Source of the DNA: Silene latifolia
Taxonomy: Eukaryota; Streptophyta; Magnoliopsida; Caryophyllales; Caryophyllaceae
Reading direction: 5' to 3'
Length of the DNA stretch: 64,000 nucleotides
Assembly (NCBI RefSeq): GCF_048544455.1
Contig: NC_133532.1
Location: 15,626,948 to 15,690,947, forward strand
Part shown: in pieces, positions 33,374 to 46,700 of the stretch
How the letters are laid out: every line of letters starts with the position of its first letter
Position numbering within the stretch: position 1 is the first letter of the stretch
Made by a program: the position numbers and the translations under genes
Notes under the pieces: model-generated
Told to the model about the DNA's origin: nothing
What the model saw: only the letters and a program-made list of their open reading frames with translations
Database searches by the model: none

Positions 33374-36300
33374 TAAATATTTGGGATATTTGATAAGGCT
33401 AAAGTCGTATCACCTTAATCAAAGTAAACCTAAATTACTACTAACTAATAGCTAGCGGTAAGAAGGGTCGAATCCACAGGGAGGCAAGGTAATTATTATA
33501 GTTTGTTAATATTTAAAGTGTCTTAAAGTAACAAATTTTGGGGGGTTTGTTTTGTTTGATTTCTAACAGCTAATCGCAAAGTAAATAAAGGATGAATAAC
33601 AATAACACTAAAGAGTCTAGGGATCGGGTTCACTAGGTAGTCATCAAAGGGTAGGATTTAATTCATTGATTGAGCAATTTATATTGTTGAAAGTCATATG
33701 ATCAATCGATTCTAATATGTCTTTTTAGATCTAACTTAACATGCAATCGCTATTATTAAGTCGGTCTAATTCAATTATTGTGGCCTATACTAATCTAAAC
33801 CATGTCGGTGATAATCCTAGTTTATGCAAGACTAATTAGCCAATTCCGATCAGTAATTAATCAACTAGATTTAAGACGACAATTAAACAACAATTAAAAG
33901 CAATTTAACAATCAATTCATAAGTAACCCCTTTTCTAACAACCTAGATAAAAGATTTAGCTACTCATACTAAAGGGAGGAACAACAATAACAATATAAGA
34001 AAGCATAATTAAGAACATAATAAGATGAACAATAATGATTGAGTAAGTATTAAAGAAAGATTGATACCGTAATAAAAGAATGCTTAGATCCGAACAATAA
34101 ACTAAATTAAAACTAAACTAAGAGTTTTTAGGGTTTTCGAAGTAAAATAAAGCGTAAATAAACTAGGGTACGATATTAGGTATTTATAATAAAGTATAAC
34201 CGACTTAAGGAAAATATAGAATTGAGTGGTTCCTCAATCGAGCCCCAATGTACTCGATCGAGTCACCAATGTCCTCGATCGAGCCCAGCACCAGTTGATT
34301 GAGGCATCACTTGTTTCTGCTCTTTTCTTCGTGTTTTCTTCTTAACTTCTCTTCCTTCATTTTTTTATGGATTCCCGTGCCATGCTTAGTGTATTCCTTC
34401 CTGCCCACTCCTCGATGACCATTTCATTCCTTTGCTCCTCAAATGCATTATTCTTGCATTAAACATCAAATAGCGGAAGTATCGACATTCTAACATAAAA
34501 GGCATGTAAATAATATAATTTAGCACGAAAACCGTATCAAAAGCAATTAAGGGGATGCATAAATATGTATATAATTATGACTCATCAAACTCCTCCAAAC
34601 CATCTCTTTGCTTGTCCTCAAGCAAAGCATCACACAATTACATAAGGCAATCATACAAATGGCGAATAAACAACGCAGAGCTAATGTTGATGCACATACA
34701 AATCTCAAGCTATCCATATCTGTAACAAAGCAATGACCAAAGTGTACCAATAAAACAAGTTCAAAGGTACGGGAAATAGTAATGTAGCTCAAGTCTCAAG
34801 TCACCATACTATAGACAAATGCCAAATACCTTTCGATCTTGCAAGACAAATTAGTCGGATTCTCGAGGATTTCACTCATGCACTCATAAGTATGTAAGGG
34901 TGAGTTATATGTGAAGATAGAAAGAAGTAGAAACACTCACTCGACTTATGAATCATGCATGCAATCTAATGTGATAGAGATTTCCCCAACTAATATGCAA
35001 TCACCAAATGTAGACAAAAGTACATGTATCAAGGACAATAAGGGTGGCAAGTGGGTTAAAGGGATAGAAATGGTTTGTGCCAAAGCACGTTATGGATATG
35101 TGGAGCTAAGACGGTAGTCGTAGCGCTAAACCAAAACCAAATCTTATAATAACAAATGAACCCAACTTAGAGAAATAATCTCAACTTTACAGCACATGAG
35201 AGTGAATGAAGTACTCTCCAAATATGCATTAAACTCTAGCGACCATCCTTTTGATCCTTGACAAAACCAAATGAAACAAGCCATTTCTTTCTTTTCTTCT
35301 TTTCAATTCTTTTCGATTTCTTTCTTTCTCCTTTTTTTTTAATTTCTTTTTCTTTTGCTTCATAATTTTTCTTTTTCCAACACAAGGATACAACACAATT
35401 GCTAAATGATTCTACTACACCCACAATTGAAAATAATAGTCTCAATCCCAACCATAGTAGTAAAATAGACATGATAAACATGCAACTGCGACTGTCCCGA
35501 AAAGGTAGGCAAATTCTTGGATTGTAGCTAATAAATGTAGGATATAGAATGGCTACAAAGGTTCAAACGAGCTAAACAAAAGGGTAATGTAAGGCTTATT
35601 TGATTGGTAAGAACCGCCTTTCCACATGTACTTAGTCAAATGAAAGCAATAAAAGTATCAAGAAATCAATGTCACACTTATGCAGTTTGATATTACACAT
35701 TCCACATGGAGAAACCATACTCAAGCCTAATTGATAATGAGACCAGTTTATTGATGATGTTCCTGGCCTAGGAAGCTCTATAGACCTCGGAATTTAAGTA
35801 GTTTACCAACATAATTGTGTCAAATCTAATTAGCATAAGGCATGTAAAATACGGTCAATACATGAATTATGAGCTTTGTTTTCATGGCTAACGGGTCAAA
35901 ACAATGTACATGGACAACTATTTGGGATTCAAATGCAAAAACAATGCAATTTAACATCATTGTTATTTAAATTCACCAAGACTCGGCCTAAAATAAAGGA
36001 AAAACATGTTTTTGTATTTTGAAATTTTTAATTTTTATGGTTTTTTTGATATAAAAGCACACAACATAATTAAATCACACAACATAAATAAAGACTCCTC
36101 CCCCAAACCTAAATGTCACAGTGTCCTCATTGTGACGCCTACAGCATAGCAATCACAAAAAAAATCTTCAGCAACCTAAAGGGCACATCTAACAATAGGA
36201 ATGGGAAAGAAATAGATAATACAATTAAAGAAGATACAAGGGAAGAGAATACTAGGTAAGAGCATAGAAATTCCCCTAAACCAGCTACAAAAATAGGGAA

Positions 36301-36421
36301 AATAATCAACCACGCAATTCCTGTCATTGTCTGGCTACGTTTTATACCCAAAGAGAAGAGGTGCTCAATCGAGCCCCAAGTCACTGGATCGAGGAACCTT
36401 GTGCGAGCATAAATTCTGCAT

Positions 36422-39400
36422 TTAAAACAAACGCGCACACAATTCACAATCAAAACAACTTAAAGCGCGTAACAGTAAATAAAAAAGTAGCGCAGGTGCT
36501 ACACACAAGCATAAGTAGCACCAATAAATAGTCCAAAAGAAATTAAATGACAAATAAAGTTCTTGCTCATCAAACTCAAAGTCTAATGTAAAATATGAGC
36601 AATGTTCAGCGTTCTTCAAGTCATCATCACTTGGTAGGAGATGGGGCACTTCATCCGTCATAGGAGCTTCATCAAAAATTTTGACTGGCTCCTCTCTGAA
36701 AATCTCAGCTTCTAAAGCATCCAACTCGGCTTCTATGTCAACATTCTCATCACAGCTGTAAATCATCTCAGGAGGAGGTTCATCTCCATAAATCAACTTC
36801 TCTATTTCATCCACTTCCTTGCTCCATGGAAATGACACAACAGTAGGGGCGTCAGGTGGATTCCTGTCGAAACATAAAGCAAATGAATCATGAATAGTAG
36901 GATGAAGAGCATTAATCATATGACAAGAAGGTTTTAAATCAGGAGGACGTGATGCTTTGTCAAGACCAAAAGTGATAGTATCATCTTCAATATTGAACGT
37001 AAGACTCTCATGCCTAACATCTATAACCGCCCCTGCTGTATGCCAGAATGGTCATCCTAGAATAATAGGAACAAGAGAATCTTCAGCTATATCTATCACT
37101 ACAAAGTTGACTGGAATGAAAAATTTGCTTATTCTAACTAGCACATCTTCTAAGATACCCATAGGGTGCTTAATAGACCTGTCAGCCAATTGAATAGTCA
37201 TGTTAGTACATTTAAGCTTAGTCATGTTTAATTGATTGTAAATTTTATACGGCATGACACTGACGCTTGCTCCTAAATCACATAAAGCATTGTCAATAGT
37301 TAAAGGGTTTATAGTACAAGGAATATAAAAACTTCCCGGATCCTTAAGCTTAGGTGGAGAATTGGCTTGTAATGCGGCATAGCATTTATGAGTGAACGCG
37401 ACAGTCTCCACTTTATCAAAAGACCGCTTCTTTGACAAAATTTCTCTCAAAAACTTAGCATAAGCCGGCACTTGAGTTACCAATTCATTAAATGGCACTG
37501 TCACTTGAAGATTCTTTACTACCTCCATGAACCTTCCAAACTGTTGTTCAAGTTTGGATTTCTGCAATCTTTGAGGAAAAGGTAGTTGAATTTTTATCGG
37601 CTCGGCTTCTTTAGTTGTAGAAGTATGTTTAGAAGCATCATCGTCAGTTCCAGAGGTGACTCAATCGAGTCCAGTAGTCACTCGATCGAGAAACCTATTT
37701 TTGTCCAATGTCGTAGCTGAAACACGTAAAAAATCACTGTCAGGAAAGGTGCCTCGATTGAGCCCATGTAGCACTCGATCGAGCACGCTAGTTCCTCGAT
37801 CAATCCTCTGCTGGCTCAATCGAGTACTCACGCCAGTCCCCTTTTTCCGCCTTTTTGCTTATCCCGTGTTTGATCCTTGCAAGTTTCTTTCTCGTCATCG
37901 CTCAACTCGAGATTTCCCAATCCTTTAGGATGCATATAGGGAACTTTATCTTCATTAATGGGCATGTCCGGACCTTGATAAGTAGTACCGCTCCTCAAAG
38001 AAATAGCATTAACTTGATCATGAGCTTGTTTACCTTGAGGAGGAAGGCCGGGCTGTTTTGAAGGATTTTGAGCCGCCATTTGAGCAACTTGAGTATCCAA
38101 CATTTTGTTGTGAGCCATGAGTTCGGAGATCTGAGCCGTTTGGTTTTGTTGCATTGACAAAGTTTGTTGTAAGAGAGCTATCAACTCTGCCATCTCATTA
38201 TTTGGACCTTGAGAAGGAGGTTGAATTTGTTGGAACCCTCCTTGATTTTGCCGAACAAAATTCCCTTGTGGTTGGTTACCACGATTTGGAGGAATTATGT
38301 AAGTATTTTGCGATGGGGCTTGAGCATAAGCATTCCGACTCCTTTCAGGGAAGAAGTTAGAATATGGAGTGCCTTGCTTGAAAGATTGAAAGGCATGAAC
38401 TTGCTCAATGGTACTCATACACTTGGCCGCAGTATGGCCATCTATCCCACATCTCTCGCATAACACTTCTTGTTGAACCATGTGAACTATCTCTTGCTTA
38501 TTACCCAAAGACTGGGTAGTCTTTAACTCGGCTATTTGAGCAAGTATAGTCTCCAACTGTGCTACGACATCACTATCTGAACCACTTCCTTTCTTACTAC
38601 CTCTGGGGTTACCATACTCAGCTGTGTGAGTGGCTATCTGATCAATCAACTTCCAAGCATTACCGTCATTAGTGTTATCTTGGAATCTCCCATTAGGAGC
38701 TGAATCAAGCAAGGCTCTATGATCGTCATACAACCCGTTGTAAAACTGGTTGCAAAGGAACCAAATTTCGAAACCATGGTGGGGGACGGACCGAACTAGC
38801 CTCTTGAAACGAATCTAAGCTTCATTAAAATCCTCAATAGGACCTTGCTTAAAACTTGTAATCTGACTTCTGAGAGCATTAGTTTTCTGTGGTGGAAAAT
38901 ACCTCTTGTAGAATGCAAGAGCTAATGAAGTCCAGTTGGTGATTGCGTTTGTCTCCATATCTAAGTCCTGTAACCACTTAGCTGCATCATCTCTCAAAGA
39001 GAAAGGAAAGAGAGTTTGTTTCACTTGATCTTGAGTCACCCCGGCTGTCAAAGGAATAGAACAACAATAAGTAACAAATTTCTCCATGTGCTTTGCGGGG
39101 TCCTCTCCAGCTTTTCCTCCAAACATATTTCTCTCTGCTAAGCTTAAGAAAGGCTTGATCTCAAAAGTTCTCTTATCAGTGGTAGGGAGCTTGAAGCCTT
39201 TAGGAATAGAAGCAACCGTGGGTTCGGAATGACTTGCCAAGGTCGGCATCTTTGATGTTGTAGAAACCACAGGTGCAGAAATAAGTGTGTCCTCTTTAAA
39301 GGATGAATCTTCTGCAAAAGTATACTGCTCGTAGTCAAGTGTACTCAAGTCTTCCACCTGACTTACTTCTCTTTGAAATTTCCGTCTGTACCGAAAAGTC

Positions 39401-39606
39401 TTTCCTGGCTTGGGATCAAAAGGTATAATCTCTAACCTGTTAGACCTGGGCATACATGAAAACAACAATAAAAGATAAAACCGTCTTAAGGAACTGATGC
39501 TCCCTAAGACAAAAGACAAAAATAGACAAAAACAAACAGAAAAATTGTTGCCTCCCTGGCAACGACGCCAAATTTTATAATGCTGAAGTCGTATCACCTT
39601 AATCAA
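36422..39606 (-). pseudogene. gag-protease region of element 1 (fossil)
   Basis: Read right to left, this shows a Ty3-type gag (YCCSIPLTAGVTQDQVKQT, AKWLQDLD), a zinc knuckle (CERCGIDGHTAAKC), a glutamine-rich linker and an aspartic protease with the active-site signature CDLGASVSVMP. An acidic tail follows. It is broken, with about three or more interruptions. Reverse transcriptase, RNase H and integrase are absent rather than decayed. Confidence 0.8.
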
Positions 39607-40745
39607 AGTAAACCTAAATTACTACTAACTAATAGCTAGCGGTAAGAAGGGTCGAATCCATAAGGAGACGAGGTAATTATTCTAGTTTGTTAATATTTAA
39701 AGTGTCTTCAAGTAACCAATTTTTGGGGGTTTGTTTGGTTTGATTTCTAACAGCTAATTGCAAAGTAAATAAAGGATGAATAACAATAATATTAAAGAGT
39801 CTAGGGATCGGGTTCACTAGTTAGTCATCAAAGGGTAGGATTTAATTCATTAATTGAGCAATTTATATTGTTGAAAGTCATATGATCTGTCAATTCTAAT
39901 ATGTCTTTTTAGATCTAACTTAACATGTAATCGCTATTATTAAGTCGGTCTAATTCAATTATCGTAGCCTATAGTAGTCTAAACCCTGTCGGTGATAATC
40001 CTAATTTATGCAAGACTAATTAGTCAATTCTGATCAATAATTAATCAACTAGATTTAAGACAACAATTAAACAACAATTAAAAGCAATTTAACAATCAAT
40101 TCATAAGTAACCCCTTTTCTAACAACCTAGATCCCCTTTCACCCTAGATAAAAGATTTAGCTACTCATACTAAAGGGAGGAACAACAATAACAATACAAG
40201 AAAGCATAATTAAGAACATAATAAGATGAACAATAATGATTGAGTAAATATTAAAGAAAGATTGATACCGTAATAAAGGAATGCTTAGATCCGAACAATA
40301 AACTAAACTAAAACTAAACTAAGAGTTTTTAGGGTTTTCGAAGTAAAATAAAGCATAAATAAGCTAGGATACGATAATAGGTATTTATAATAAAACATAA
40401 CCAACTTAAAGAAAATTGCGGAAAATATAGAACTGAGTGGTTCCTCGATCGAGCCCCAATGTACTCGATCGACTCACCAATGTGCTCGATCGAGCCCAGC
40501 TCCAGTTGATCGAGGCATCACTTGTTTCTGCTCTTTTCTTTGTGTTTTTTTCTTAACTTCTCTTCCTTCATTATTTTTATGGATTCCCATGCCAAGCTTC
40601 GTGTATTCCTTCATGCCCACTCCGCGATGCCCATTTCATTCTTTTGCTCCTCAAATGCATTATTCCTGCATTAAACATCAAATAGCGGAATTATCAACAG
40701 TCTAACATAAAAGGCATGTAAATTGTGACACCCCGACATACCAAG

Positions 40746-43700
40746 TGATGCGTGTCTTTTATATGATGTTTTACATCCCATTTTACACGCATTTCAGAGC
40801 TCATTCTTGTAGTTTATGCTACATTTCTCCCTATTTCCGTCTACTTCCGTATTTTGTACATTATTGCAGAAATGTGAAGAATTCAACGGGAAAATCAAGC
40901 CAAATCCGTCCCCGAGTAATCTGCATTGCATTTGACGTAAAGGAATCACTTAAGGAACGAGCTTGGTGCGTAATTCGAGGCCCAAAAGACAAGTCCACGT
41001 GTTTTGAGAAGTCAAGTAGCAGCTCAAGTGGTCGATCGACCATCACCTTCAGTCGATCGACCAATGTTCGGGTTCCAGAAGCTACTGTTTGCTGAGGAGC
41101 AGTCGATCGACCAGTCCTATCAGTCGATCGACTAGTTTGCTATTCCAGACGTGAATTGAAAGACCGTGAATCTTGAAGCCCATTAAGTTTTAGGTTTCGA
41201 TAATAATTGTTACGTATTTGCTATATAACGTAACATAAAACATTCAGTTTAGGATCGAAGTTTTTATCTAAGTTTCAATACTGAAGAACTTTCGGTGTTT
41301 GTTCATTCGAGTAATTAGGGTTTGGAACATCGTTTTAGCATTGGATTTATGTTCTTGTTCTTAATCTCTCCTCCGAAATCTCGGTATTCTCTCCGCCCTA
41401 ATTTCAGGTTTATTGTTTTATTTTCATCATTAGTATAGATTTGCTAGTTAGTATCCCAAAAGCCAATTATCGTATTATCGCTATTTGTTATTTACTTTAA
41501 GCATGAATTCAGTAATCGTTATTAGTTTTATTGTTGTTTTTACCCTTAGCATGAGTAGCTAATTCTATAGTGCTAGGATGTAGGCGATTTATGGCATAGG
41601 CGGCAATAGATCATACACGGACTGTCTCGCGTGTTGGTCGATCGACCGACACATCGTAGGTCGATCGATCGACCTCGTAGGGTTTTATATTCGTTTTAAT
41701 TGTTTTAATGTTGTATTTAACGAATCGAATGCATGCGACCAGATAGATACCTAATTTTATGATGACCCATTAGATCGAAAGATAGGGAAAGTTATTTGAC
41801 CATCAATTAAATCGACTAAACTGTGCTAAGATCGAAAGATAGGTATAGTTTAGACCGTTAGTCACTTTTCAGGACGAAAGTTAGTATTAGTGACATTAGG
41901 GACCTATAGCGAGATCGAAAGATGCTATTTGTTAAGAGTGGACCGAGAGGACCTCTTTATCTCCCGCCTTACCTGTGTTTGATTCAGACCGACTTAGTTT
42001 GCTGCCGCCGAAGCTATAATGAACCGAACATCCTAGTACCCTTCTTTTATCTGTTTAAATTGTTTATTTAGTTCATTACCTTTATTCACTTTTAGCTGTA
42101 GACCAATTCAATCCAACCCCCACAATAGTTACCTCAGACTGAACATAAATCAACTAAAATTTACATCTGCCTCCTTGTGGTTCAACCCTGTTACCACTAG
42201 CCTAGGTTAGTCTTAATAGGAAATATAAATTTTATTTTTGGTACTCACAACGACGGGTATCAAATTTTGGCGCCGTTGCCGGGGAGGCAATAGTCCTAAT
42301 TTTAGTTGTTTTTATTTTTAGTCTTTCTTAGTTTAAGGGACATCCGTTCCTTAAAATTTTCTTATATTCTTTTTGTAGTTTCTTCTTATGCGCAGGTCAC
42401 AGGGTGGAGAATTAGTACCGTTGAACCCTGAGCTTGAAAGATCCTTGCGCGAGTTGAGACGAACACAAAGAGTACTACCGACAGAGGAAGAGCTGAGTAC
42501 TCTGTCAAGCTATTACGAGAACAATCTGTTCGAAGAAGACCCACAGCCTTCACCCGTTTCCACTTCTTCAGCCGAGACAGTTACTTCTCCTGAAATTCCA
42601 GTCATGGCCGAGGAAGCGAGTATAGCTAGTCATTCTGAGTCGACAGACGAAAACTTATACAAGGGGTTCGAACTACCAGGAGATGCCAGGAAGTTCGAAC
42701 CAAAGCCTTCTTACATTAACATGGTTGAGAGAAACCAGTTTGGGGGAGCTGCAAATGAAGATGCAGCTAAACACATGGAGACCTTTATTGATTACTGCTG
42801 CTCCATTCCCCCACCAGCCGGTGTGACCCAGGACCAGATCAAGGAGACCATGTTCATCTTCTCCCTTCGTGATGCTGCAAAGGAGTGGTATACAGATCTG
42901 GACCGAGCCGTTCAGGGGATTACTGACTGGAATTCATTGGCATTGGCGTTCTACAAGAAGTACTTCTCTGCTTCAAGGACGATCGCTATTAGAGCTCAAA
43001 TCACGGGCTTTAAACAAGGGCCAGATGAGAATTTCCACGAAGCATGGGTTCGATTCAAGAAGTTGGTGCGAACCATACCGCACCATGGGTTCGAAAAGTG
43101 GAGTTTGTGCAATCATTTCTACAATGGGTTGTACGACGACCAGAGGGCCATTTTGGATGCTGCAGCCAATGGAAGATTCGCTGAAATTTTGGGAGCAACC
43201 AAGGGGTGGAAGATCATTGACGATCTAGCTACCCACAAGGCCGAGTATGGGAATTCTAGAGGGAACCAGAGGAGAGCTGCTGAATCCTCCTCTATTGCTG
43301 CACTTGAGGCTCTCACTGCGAGATTTGACAAGTATGAGCTAGGAGGAGCTTCTAAAGGTGGGATGTACCAAGTCAATGCTGTGTCAGACGGTCCTTTCGT
43401 TTGTGAAAGGTGTGGAGGTGAGGGCCATGTCTCGAAAAATTGCCCTAGTCCCTTTGAATCTTGTGCTGCCTTTCAACACTATAGGCAGACCAACACCTAC
43501 TACGAGCCAACCCACCCAAACTTGAGTTGGAGAAGCCAAAATGTCCTAAATCCAACTTAAGCTCCGCTGCAGCAGCAACCGTATGTGCCCCCTCATCAAA
43601 AGCAACAACAATATCAGAAACCTCCTTATGTGCCGCAGCAGCAACAATCGCAGAATTCTGAATTTTCCGAGCTTAAGAATCTGTTGCTAAAGGAGTCCCA

Positions 43701-46700
43701 AGCAAGAGAGGTCGGGATGAAGTTACTAGAGAGCCAAATAGCTCAATTGGCTAGCAAAAGTAACACTCGAGCTCCCGGACACTTACCGACTCAACCTGAA
43801 CAAAAGGAGACCCTAAATGCCATCACTTTGAGGAGCGGGTCCACCCTTGATGGTCCTGTCATGGTCGAGGACGCTGTTGAAAAAGATGAGCCGGAAACAA
43901 CTCAAAAGAAAGCTTCAACGAATAAATCAAAAAAAAAGTAGTCTATTGGGGGGGTATATCGTCGATCGATCGATATACCTAGTCGATCGACCGAGGCACG
44001 GGTACGTGAGCTTCGGAATCGTACATCTCGGCCGATCGACCGAGGACGGTGGTCGATCGACCGAGATCGGCGCGATCCGAGGAATTTCGTCCTTTAATGC
44101 CAAATAATCTGCGAGACCACTTGTTTCGGGGTACCACGGTCCCGAAAATTTTGGGGGCAGACCCGAGCGCTGATGGGTCAGTCCCGGTCCCGAAGTTCGA
44201 TCCAATGACGGTTAATGGTTCTCATTTGAGACGGTCTGAAGAGGGGTCTAGCTTCAACAAAGAGAAGGTGACGGACTTTCAGCTTAAGTCCAAGGATGCC
44301 GGCGCGCGTGAATTGGAGGAGAGGGCTAAGGTACTTCTTACAGCCCCTTACCCGGAGAGGCTCGTGCCAACGAAGGAACAGGTATCTTTCAGCAAATTTG
44401 AAAAAGTTATCCGTAGTCTGAATGTACAAGTCCCCTTCCTTGAGTTAGTAAACCAAGTGCCCGCTTATACTAAATTTATGAAACAACTTTTGTCCAAAAA
44501 GCGGTCACTTGAAACAGTGCACACTGTCGCACTTACTAAGGAGTCCTGCTCCTATCTGTCTCACACTGCACCCCTTAAGTTAGAGGACCCGGGTAGCTTT
44601 TCTGTTCCATGCAAAATAGGTACCTTCTCTATTGAGAAGGCATTGTGTGATTTAGGGGCTAGTATAAGTGTCATGCCCTTGAGTTTAGCTAGGAAGCTTA
44701 AGCTGACCCGGTTTGCTATCACATACATGACAGTTCAGATGGCTGACCGATCTGCGGTCGAGCCTATAGGAGTCCTAGAGGACATACCCGTCCAAATAGG
44801 GAAGTTTTTCTTCCCTGTTGACTTTGTTGTCCTTGACATGCCTGAGGATGCCCATATACCTATCATCCTAGGTAGGCCGTTTCTGCACACTGCTGGTGCA
44901 GTCATTGATGTAGGCTCTGGAACTTTGACCTTCAAAGTTGGGAAACACTCTATCATTTTTGCCCAACCTGCTAAAAAGAAGGACCCCATGTGGCCTGTTA
45001 CTTGTAATACGGTCTCTGAAAAGAAATCGTACTTTGTGCTTCCTGAGTTACCTGTCTCTATTACTGCTCCTGTGCTGACCCCTCCGCCCCAGATTGGGAG
45101 CAATAAGGAGGAAAAACTCATTGTTTCAGACATTGTAGGAGCTGGTTTGGGGAAGGAAAGGCTGCATGGTACTTCCGCCGCGACAGAGCAAACTATTTCA
45201 AGAGGAGGTCTTGGATGCCTTAGCTATGCGACTGATGAGGAAGTGGAAGATGAGCCAACCAAGGTGAGATGGGCCGATTTGGATTCCGACGATTCCAAGG
45301 AAGTCCTTGATTGGGGAGATGACGAAGTTGATCCGTTGAGCTCTCCGACTGTCGAAGCTAAGAAGGGTGCGGCTGACGAGATGAGCACCATTGAGGCTAC
45401 CTCTAGTAGCCAGAAGCCGATGAAGTGGGCCATACCGTGGTCCTTCTTGATCAACTATTAGTTGACCGAGCTCGTTATAAACTTCATTTTATTTGCTTTG
45501 TTAAGACATTTTTATTGCTTTTTGTGTGCGCGAAAACTTCGCCTTTATTTCGTTTTGTTTAGGATTTTTATGCACTTTAGGCTTTATTCTGGGTTTTGCG
45601 CAATTTTGGGCGCGTATTATTGTGCATTTGCAGGTTTTTAGACCTTGGTAGCTCGAGTTATTGAGCTAATACGAAGAAATAAGACTTTGCAGCAGTATTT
45701 TCAGTCGATCGACCGACCTACTTGGTCGATCGACTGATCTGCGGGTTTACAGGAGCTACTGTTCACGCTCACTTGGTCGATCGACTGATCTTCGTGGTCG
45801 ATCGACCGCTGTTGCTGCTGTATTTGTTCACGACCTCTCTCCTGCTATGTTTGGTCGATATGCGGACTTAAGGGAGTTTTCTACTCCGCTTTACTTTCCG
45901 TCATATTACTTATTTCTTCTGTTCTCTCATTTACGCACAATTTTACCGCTTCAAAATTGTTTTCTCAATCTTATGCGTGGTATTTTCTGTCTTTCAGGTA
46001 CTTAATGGTAGCACTGCTGGCTACTGAAACCTCCTAGCTCACGCTGGTTTGGGGAGGTTTCCTTTGCTGCGCTTAAAGTCTTGTGAGTTCCTTGCGTCTA
46101 CTTTAAGTCATATTTTTATTTCATTTCTCGCAAATTCCCATTTCTCTTTTCTTCATTACATGATTTTGCACAATGGGGACATTGTGCGATTTGGTTTGGG
46201 GAAGGGTTTTGCGTCGCATATCATTTGCTTGCATTCACGTTTACATTCTATTTTGCATTGTTCATTTCATTTTATACAAAAAAATCAAAAAAAAAATAGA
46301 AAAAATTTCAAAAATTTCCATAAAATGCACGTTTATTTTAGCATATAGTTTGAGTCGGAACGTTAGTATTTCCATGATGATTTTGCATTTGCACCTGTTT
46401 TGCCTGAGCCTTGCTAGATTAACATGTTATTAGTAGAATCGTAAATGCATATCTACGAGTTTTCGTTACATTCTTGCTGAACTTGAGATTTGACTTAGAA
46501 AATTGGCAAGCTACATCATATATTCTGAGAATTAGAGCCTATAACTGGTGACGTTCATGACCGGTTTATCTAGGAATGTGAGTAGTACTCCTTATGAGAC
46601 ATGTTTCCTTAATGTGCATAAATATGAATTCGATCTACTTAATACCTGTATGCATTCGGTCTGTGGTTTGTTGACACATGTGGTAGAGGTTTCCTTTTTT